NCBI GenBank assembly: GCA_022839525.1
Contig: JALHET010000137.1
Coordinates: forward strand, 1-5,868
Origin: Lentisphaerota bacterium
GTDB lineage: Bacteria > Verrucomicrobiota > Kiritimatiellia > RFP12 > UBA1067
Direction of reading: 5' to 3'
DNA length: 5,868 bases
The notes under the pieces are model-generated. The model worked only from the letters and a program-made list of their open reading frames with translations. It did not search any database and was not told the DNA's origin. The position numbers were made by a program, and so were the translations under genes. Positions 1 through 3,950 of this stretch are shown one piece after another (position 1 is the stretch's first letter; each line of letters starts with the position of its first letter).

Positions 1-2
1 AG

Positions 3-623
3 CTGGTTTACGATGCGGGTGCGGTAACGCTCATCAAGCAGGGACATTCGGGATACACAAACGGTGCCCCCTGTGTGTTTATCAATCCGATGTCCGATGC
101 CGAATGGGAAACACAACGCGGACGGATACGGTCGCTCGCCCAAGCGCTTATGGATGTTGCTGGAGCAAATGTCCGTTTCATTGACAATAGCGCATCCTTA
201 AATGCTCCATTCACAACATTGACGATGCGGGTCAGTCAAAATCCAGAGTTCGGTGTGACCACAGGGGATTTTCTCAATGTAAATCCTGAAGGGGTGGGGT
301 ATTTAAATGCAAATGCTTTGCGAGACGGTGTGGGTCTCTACTGGGATAACCATCCGGAATTCCAGCTTCCGGTTCTTGCGAACGAAGTTGGGTTCTTGTG
401 GGGCAAGGTGGCTGCACATGAGTGCGCTCACGCACTTGGACTTGTCGCACCGGGCAATGTTCTAGGAGGTTCTACCGGATGGCATAATCCGGGAACATCG
501 GGTGTTCAGGTTATGGACAAGGGGGAAAACATCACTTATGAGCAACGTTTAGGGCGTGGAGAGGACTGGGGTTGGCGTTCGATAAATCGGGATTATCTTT
601 TGTTTTTACTTCCGAAACAATAA
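3..623 (+). CDS. Secreted-type zinc metalloprotease, metzincin-like (5' end outside window)
   Basis: The reading frame is open from the first in-frame codon at 3 to a TAA at 621-623, giving 206 residues with no credible start, so the N-terminus lies left of the window. A GTG at 75 opens the same frame, but the protein-like sequence continues upstream of it. The zinc-protease signature HECAH lies at 417-431, followed by G two residues on (HExxHxxG), the metzincin pattern. The usual eleventh-position His/Asp ligand is replaced by Ala. A His in the motif GWHNPG, about 20 residues further, and a VMD Met-turn candidate follow. The upstream part (about 130 residues) resembles the propeptide-free catalytic fold of bacterial matrixin-like proteases, by general pattern only. 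Predicted activity is zinc-dependent peptide hydrolysis outside the cytoplasm; export is inferred because the signal region is not visible. The exported protein gene starts 12 bases downstream. The C-terminal 70 residues recur, damaged, at 1524-1736. Confidence 0.72.
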   Translation: MVYDAGAVTLIKQGHSGYTNGAPCVFINPMSDAEWETQRGRIRSLAQALMDVAGANVRFIDNSASLNAPFTTLTMRVSQNPEFGVTTGDFLNVNPEGVGYLNANALRDGVGLYWDNHPEFQLPVLANEVGFLWGKVAAHECAHALGLVAPGNVLGGSTGWHNPGTSGVQVMDKGENITYEQRLGRGEDWGWRSINRDYLLFLLPKQ

Positions 624-630
624 AAGGAGA
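623..630 (+). promoter_or_regulatory. Ribosome binding site AAAGGAGA, first copy
   Basis: AAAGGAGA begins on the last base of the protease stop codon and sits 5 bases before the ATG at 636. It fixes that start. The identical octamer recurs at 1747-1754 in the same relative place, after the damaged protease copy. Confidence 0.8.
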
Positions 631-635
631 GAACA

Positions 636-1496
636 ATGAATAGGCGAATCGTTTTGCTTTCGATTCTTTTTTCTACAGCTACGGCATTGTTGGGACAAGG
701 CGCGGGCTGTGATATCAACGCCCCAGAAGAACTGGTCAGGTGGAAAAGTCCGGTACGCCCTTCACTAAACAGCCAGGAGCGAAGCCGAATGCTCATTCAC
801 CTGAATAAGAGTCTGCCCTATCAGCAAAAGGGACGCCCTGTAATGGGTTCCATCGGGCAGTCCGTCAAACTGTGCGATTGGATTATCACTGGAACGGTCG
901 CTGTTTTGCAGAAACGTAACACGGACGATCCCGATCAGAGACATGTGACAATGGGTATCAACGTGGAATCAAATCTGTTTGGAGAACTCGGGGCTTCCCG
1001 TATAGAGGTTGACCTGTACCCGATGGAACAACCCGAGAAGGTCTATCTCGCGGGAGATAAAATTCTCGTGTTCCTTGCCAATGCCGATTATGGTGTGAGC
1101 GTTTATCCATGGGCCTTTTCCCTTGATTTCGATAAAGAAAAGCTTTCGTTCCCCGCCACGGAATCTCCCGTTCTCGTTCTCGACGGGAACCTGAGCATTA
1201 TCAAACTGGATGATCCCATCGTCGCCGAGCAAACACTCGCGGCCGTGGATAGGTATGTGACAATTTTACGAAGAGAAAAACGGGATGAAGATAAAATTTA
1301 TGCCGTTCTCAGAGAACTCGTCATGTCCCCGATTATGCGTGTCCGAGAGGACGCACGAAGCGATCTTGTTTTACTATTGAGGCACTCCAAGGAGTTAAAT
1401 CTCACAAATGTTCTTTCAGATGATAACATTGACGAAGGAATTAAAGATTACACGCGGCAGATATTGATTCCTGACCGAGAGGGGAGAAGGCAATGA
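636..1496 (+). CDS. Exported protein of unknown function, possible NTR/OB-like domain
   Basis: This is 286 residues starting at ATG 636, with a strong ribosome binding site 5 bases upstream. The N-terminus has two Arg followed by a hydrophobic stretch (residues 5-20) ending in GQGAGC, a Sec-type signal peptide; the -3 Gly makes a lipobox unlikely. If cleavage falls before Cys25, the mature protein would begin with Cys. Residues 76-148 alternate hydrophobic strands (CDWIITGTV, then VTMGINVESNLFG, then GDKILVFLA), resembling the strand and glycine spacing of NTR/OB-fold domains, which include TIMP metalloprotease inhibitors; this is pattern reading, not a database match. Residues 216-278 look helical and charged, with one HEAT-like stretch (MRVREDARSDLVLLL). 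Only two Cys remain after the signal region, C25 and C80. It is probably co-transcribed with the protease, 12 bases upstream. Its TGA overlaps an ATG (ATGA) that leads nowhere. I do not recognise the family with certainty. Confidence 0.8.
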   Translation: MNRRIVLLSILFSTATALLGQGAGCDINAPEELVRWKSPVRPSLNSQERSRMLIHLNKSLPYQQKGRPVMGSIGQSVKLCDWIITGTVAVLQKRNTDDPDQRHVTMGINVESNLFGELGASRIEVDLYPMEQPEKVYLAGDKILVFLANADYGVSVYPWAFSLDFDKEKLSFPATESPVLVLDGNLSIIKLDDPIVAEQTLAAVDRYVTILRREKRDEDKIYAVLRELVMSPIMRVREDARSDLVLLLRHSKELNLTNVLSDDNIDEGIKDYTRQILIPDREGRRQ

Positions 1497-1499
1497 TAG

Positions 1500-1736
1500 C
1501 AAAAAGCGATCTGCATCAGAACCGCTGTCCATGAGAGCGGCCACCTGTTCGGGCTGGTGGAGAACAACAACGTGCTTGGGGGCGACGCGGGCAAACACAA
1601 CCCCGATCCGAACGGCACCCGCGTGATGGACGACGGCGAGACCGTGCCCTACGAAATCCGTTTCGGGCGGGCCGGCCCTTGGGGGTGGCTCCCATTGAAC
1701 GCCGCTTATCTGCAGTTCGTTTTTCCAAAGGAATGA
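1500..1736 (+). pseudogene. 5'-truncated remnant of a second metalloprotease copy
   Basis: In the frame ending at TGA 1734-1736, codons 1524-1733 encode 70 residues that align without gaps to the C-terminal 70 residues of the protease ending at 623. By my count 36 of 70 are identical, including HExxHxxGLV, NVLGG, GxHNP, VMD, GE, YExR, GR, WGW and PK near the end. The frame is closed by TAG at 1497-1499, and no ATG or usable GTG/TTG precedes the HExxH; the first GTG, at 1557, lies after it. The whole N-terminal domain seen in the first copy is missing. The only ATG nearby (1493) is in another frame and stops at 1532-1534, inside the zinc motif. I therefore call it a deletion remnant. It is richer in G+C (38/60 and 41/60 in lines 1561 and 1621) than the matching part of the first copy (34, 29 and 30 of 60), so the copies are old or had different histories. 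Confidence 0.8.
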
Positions 1737-1746
1737 GAGATATGTG

Positions 1747-1754
1747 AAAGGAGA
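1747..1754 (+). promoter_or_regulatory. Ribosome binding site AAAGGAGA, second copy
   Basis: This octamer is identical to the one at 623-630 and lies 4 bases before ATG 1759 and 11 bases after the stop of the damaged protease copy. Its preservation supports 1759 as a true start of a once longer gene. Confidence 0.65.
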
Positions 1755-1758
1755 ACTC

Positions 1759-1881
1759 ATGAAAAAGACAGCATGGTTATTCCCGCTGGTTTTTGTTTCG
1801 CTGGCGCTTGTCACTTGCGCTCAACAGACTACCCTCTGGGCTTATTCGGGCAGTGCAAGTGTTTTGTTTGTAATTTCGTGA
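1759..1881 (+). pseudogene. Orphan signal-peptide reading frame, probably the truncated partner gene
   Basis: ATG 1759 opens 40 codons ending in TGA 1879-1881. Residues 1-22 form a textbook export signal: MKK, a hydrophobic core of about 14 residues, then LVTCAQQ. The end could be cut by signal peptidase I after CA, or read as a poor lipobox (LVTC, with Thr at -1). The remaining 18 residues have no recognisable domain and end abruptly. Its place right after a protease C-terminus, with the same ribosome binding site, matches the 286-residue exported gene after the first protease, so it is most likely the 5' stump of a second partner gene removed by deletion. The signal peptides themselves are not clearly similar in sequence. 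The alternative is a real small secreted or lipid-anchored peptide; nothing visible settles this. Confidence 0.5.
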
Positions 1882-1913
1882 AGGCGGGACATACTGCGGC
1901 CATACTCCGCCAC

Positions 1914-1932
1914 CAAACTTCCGGTTTGTTTT
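1914..1932 (+). terminator. Weak hairpin followed by TTTT
   Basis: CAAAC (1914-1918) and GTTTG (1924-1928) can pair around a 5-base loop, and four T follow directly. The stem is short and A/T-rich, so termination would be weak. It lies between the decayed cassette and galE, where a terminator would be expected. The stretch 1882-1980 contains nothing else convincing beyond a near-repeat of CATACT at 1890 and 1901. Confidence 0.22.
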
Positions 1933-1953
1933 CACTGCGGTTTGCGCTAAACT
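1926..1953 (+). promoter_or_regulatory. Possible galE promoter
   Basis: TTGTTT (1926-1931) and TAAACT (1948-1953) are separated by 16 bases, with 3/6 and 4/6 matches to sigma-70 consensus. Transcription would begin about 20 bases before the galE ATG. It overlaps the weak hairpin, and the match is poor. Confidence 0.2.
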
Positions 1954-1968
1954 GATGGGGATTTTTTT

Positions 1969-1975
1969 GAAAGGG
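1969..1975 (+). promoter_or_regulatory. galE ribosome binding site, decides the start
   Basis: GAAAGGG lies 6 bases before ATG 1982. The alternative in-frame ATG at 1955 has no such site and would add nine residues (MGIFLKGFP) ahead of the Rossmann strand, so 1982 is preferred. Confidence 0.7.
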
Positions 1976-1981
1976 TTCCCC

Positions 1982-3004
1982 ATGAAAATCTTAGTCACTG
2001 GCGGGGCGGGCTTTATCGGCAGCCACACCTGTATCGAACTCCTGAACGCGGGACACACCGTCGCGGTCGTCGACAACCTCTGCAACAGCAGTGAGGAGAG
2101 CGTGCGCCGGGTCGCCAAGATCACCGGGAAAACGCTGTCCTTCCACAAGGCCGACATCCGCGACCGCGCCGCTCTCGACGCCGTTTTCGAGGCCGAGGCC
2201 CCCATCGGCGCTGTCATCCATTTCGCCGCGCTTAAAGCGGTCGGTGAATCCGTGCGCATCCCCCTCAACTATTACAGCAACAACATCACCGGAACCCTGA
2301 CGCTCTGCGAGTGTATGGCGTCCCACGGCTGCAGAAACATCGTCTTCAGTTCCTCCGCCACGGTTTATGGCGACCCCGCGTCCGTTCCCATCCGCGAGGA
2401 CTTCCCCACGCCCGGAGCGACCAACCCTTACGGCTGGACCAAACTGATGATGGAGCAGATCTTCCGCGACGTGCAGACCGCCGACCCCGCCTGGAACATT
2501 GTCCTGCTCCGTTATTTCAACCCGATCGGCGCGCACGCGAGCGGCCTGATCGGCGAAGACCCCGCCGGTATCCCCAACAACCTCCTGCCCTATGTGGCGC
2601 AGGTGGCGGTGGGCCGCCTGCCCCGCCTCTCGGTGTACGGCAACGACTACCCCACCCACGACGGCACCGGCGTGCGCGACTATATCCATGTGGTGGATCT
2701 TGCGGTCGGGCACCTCAAAGCCATCGGCAAACTCGCGGCAAAACCCGGCCTCGCCATCTACAACCTCGGAACCGGCAAAGGGTACAGCGTGCTCGACGTG
2801 GTGAAAGCGTTCGAGAAGGCCTCGGGGCGCAAGGTTCCCTATGCCATCGTGCCGCGCCGCCCCGGCGACGTGGCCGAGTGCTGGGCCGACCCCTCCAAAG
2901 CGCTGAAGGAACTCGGCTGGAAAGCGGAACGCGATTTGCACGCCATGTGTGAGGACGCCTGGCGCTGGCAGTCGCAAAACCCCAACGGCTTCGCAAAAGG
3001 GTGA
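1982..3004 (+). CDS. galE: UDP-glucose 4-epimerase
   Basis: This cytoplasmic NAD-dependent enzyme interconverts UDP-glucose and UDP-galactose (Leloir pathway) and supplies sugar nucleotides for envelope polysaccharides. It has 340 residues, against 338 for the E. coli enzyme, and is complete. The N-terminal Rossmann strand carries TGGAGFIG (residues 6-13). FAALKAVGES (81-90) is the usual NAD-contact loop. SSSATVYG (123-130) supplies the catalytic Ser125, and NPYGWTK (148-154) the Tyr150 and Lys154 of the short-chain dehydrogenase YxxxK pair, with the 25-residue Ser-Tyr spacing typical of GalE. YFNPIGAH, HDGTGVRDYIHVVDLA and YNLGTGKGYSV complete the C-terminal substrate-binding signatures of the family. 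The uracil-DNA glycosylase gene starts 4 bases downstream. The G+C-rich third positions contrast with the genes left of 1500. Closely related epimerases acting on UDP-N-acetyl sugars cannot be excluded from sequence alone. Confidence 0.96.
   Translation: MKILVTGGAGFIGSHTCIELLNAGHTVAVVDNLCNSSEESVRRVAKITGKTLSFHKADIRDRAALDAVFEAEAPIGAVIHFAALKAVGESVRIPLNYYSNNITGTLTLCECMASHGCRNIVFSSSATVYGDPASVPIREDFPTPGATNPYGWTKLMMEQIFRDVQTADPAWNIVLLRYFNPIGAHASGLIGEDPAGIPNNLLPYVAQVAVGRLPRLSVYGNDYPTHDGTGVRDYIHVVDLAVGHLKAIGKLAAKPGLAIYNLGTGKGYSVLDVVKAFEKASGRKVPYAIVPRRPGDVAECWADPSKALKELGWKAERDLHAMCEDAWRWQSQNPNGFAKG
2995..3001 (+). promoter_or_regulatory. Ribosome binding site inside the end of galE
   Basis: AAAAGGG occupies the last Lys-Gly codons of galE, 7 bases before ATG 3009. 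It fixes the start of the glycosylase at 3009 rather than at 2949 inside galE, and suggests co-translation of the pair. Confidence 0.7.
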
Positions 3005-3008
3005 TTCC

Positions 3009-3800
3009 ATGTCCGTCTGGACCGCTATCATCGATGACGTGATCGACCACGTGAACCTGCTCAAAGAAATGGGCGAACGGTCTGTGGAGATGGATCCCGC
3101 CGTGATGCGCGTGCCCGCGACGCCAGCCCCCGTTCCGGCTCCCGCCCCCGCGCAATCTTCCGTCCTCCAGCCTCTTCCCCCTGCGGCGAGCCCCGTTTCA
3201 TCCCCCGCGCCCACGCCCGAAGCGCGCCGCGCCGCGCTCGCCGAAACCGCCGCACGCATTGACGCCTGCGACGCCTGCGCGTTGCGCCAGCAACGCACCC
3301 GCTCTGTGCCCGGCCAGGGGAATTTCAACTCCCCCGACGTCATGTTCATCGGCGAAGCGCCGGGCTACGAGGAAGACCAGCAGGGTCTGGCCTTCGTGGG
3401 TGCGGCCGGCCAGTTGCTCACCAAGATGATCGCCGCCATGGGATACGCGCGCGACGATGTGTTCATCGCCAACATCTGCAAGTGCCGTCCGCCGCGCAAC
3501 CGCGCTCCGCTGCCCGAAGAGATGCAGAAATGCCTGCCGTTCCTGCGCGAACAGATCAAAATCATCCGCCCGAAAACCATTGTGCTTTTGGGCGGCACCG
3601 CCATCAAAGCGCTGCTTGAAACCCAAGCCGGCGTCAACCGCATACAAGGCCAGTGGACCCACTACGAAGGCATCCCCGTAATGCCGACGTTCCACCCCTC
3701 CTACCTGCTCCGTTTCGAACCCGCCAAACGCGATGCCTGGCGTGCCCTCAAACTCGTGCTCGCCCACCTCGGCAAACCGGTTCCCGGCACAGCCAAATAA
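3009..3800 (+). CDS. udg: Family 4 uracil-DNA glycosylase with 4Fe-4S cluster
   Basis: It removes uracil arising from cytosine deamination or dUTP misincorporation, starting base excision repair. It has 263 residues. The catalytic domain (about 75-255) carries GEAPGYEED (115-123) and LAFVGAAGQLL (127-137), matching family 4 motif 1, then NICKCRPPRNRAPLPEE, then PTFHPSYLLR (216-225) with the second active-site motif HPS. Four Cys fit the cluster ligands of thermophilic family 4 enzymes: C87 and C90 (CDAC), C159 (KCRPP) and C175, the last two 16 apart as in the Thermotoga enzyme. The first 30 residues form a likely helix, and residues 35-70 are a Pro/Ala-rich flexible linker, so the protein is longer than the minimal enzyme of about 190 residues. 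The start at 3009 is set by the ribosome binding site over the galE end. It may also be annotated as a phage SPO1 DNA polymerase-related protein, an older label for this family. Confidence 0.94.
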   Translation: MSVWTAIIDDVIDHVNLLKEMGERSVEMDPAVMRVPATPAPVPAPAPAQSSVLQPLPPAASPVSSPAPTPEARRAALAETAARIDACDACALRQQRTRSVPGQGNFNSPDVMFIGEAPGYEEDQQGLAFVGAAGQLLTKMIAAMGYARDDVFIANICKCRPPRNRAPLPEEMQKCLPFLREQIKIIRPKTIVLLGGTAIKALLETQAGVNRIQGQWTHYEGIPVMPTFHPSYLLRFEPAKRDAWRALKLVLAHLGKPVPGTAK

Positions 3801-3802
3801 AG

Positions 3803-3865
3803 AACGCCGAACTTCCAACGCCAAACTCTGAACACCGAAGTCCCCTTCGGCGTTGGACGTTTTCT
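3803..3865 (+). repeat. Degenerate 7-base tandem array with inverted continuation
   Basis: From 3803 to 3844 the sequence falls exactly into six consecutive heptads, all beginning AAC or AAG, with an approximate consensus AACNCCN. At a coarser scale they form three 14-base units starting at 3803, 3817 and 3831. From 3845 the strand flips: CTTCGGC, GTTGGAC and GTTTTCT are the same heptad read on the other strand. The array begins two bases after the glycosylase stop. Short degenerate heptamer arrays are known between genes in some bacteria (for example STRR elements of filamentous cyanobacteria), but I cannot name this family. Confidence 0.55.
3814..3863 (+). terminator. Candidate terminator hairpin after the galE-udg pair
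   Basis: The 13-base arm 3845-3857 pairs with CCGAAG (3835-3840, 4-base loop) and then, after skipping 14 bases, with TCCAACG (3814-3820). TTTT follows at 3860-3863. The same arm can instead pair AACGCCGAA (3803-3811) with TTCGGCGTT (3846-3854) without mismatch. Either fold puts a G+C-rich stem just upstream of a short T run, downstream of a stop codon. Confidence 0.42.
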
Positions 3866-3882
3866 AGGCTCAAACGCGGTTC

Positions 3883-3911
3883 TTTCCAAAACCCGCTTTT
3901 TTTGCTAATAT
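3883..3911 (+). promoter_or_regulatory. Candidate promoter of the long greA gene
   Basis: TTTCCA (3883-3888, 4/6 to the -35 consensus) is 17 bases from TAATAT (3906-3911, 4/6 to the -10 consensus). TGC immediately before the -10 makes it an extended -10 element. It lies in an A/T-rich island after the hairpin and would leave a leader of about 30 bases before ATG 3951. Confidence 0.38.
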
Positions 3912-3950
3912 TTTCTATCGTTTTTTACGTTCCCTCTAAGGAAACCGCCC

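Noticed and set aside
75..77. GTG as the start of the first protease gene
   Set aside because: The frame continues open and protein-like to the left edge, there is no ribosome binding site before it, and metalloproteases of this type need more N-terminal sequence.
1773..1955. Sixty-codon + frame overlapping the signal-peptide ORF
   Set aside because: It has no ribosome binding site and no export signal, and overlaps the better-supported frame at 1759.
2311..2952. Arg/Pro-rich + strand frame inside galE
   Set aside because: This is an out-of-frame shadow of galE with low-complexity composition and no ribosome binding site.
3116..3215. Pro/Ala codon repeats as a DNA repeat element
   Set aside because: They lie in frame inside the glycosylase and are explained as a protein linker.
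1991..3349. Long open frame (452 codons) on the - strand across galE and the glycosylase
   Set aside because: It lies antisense to two well-recognised genes, has no family resemblance, and is explained by G+C-rich codons that remove stops from the opposite strand.
3803..3865. CRISPR array
   Set aside because: The repeats are 7 or 14 bases long with no unique spacers and no cas genes nearby.
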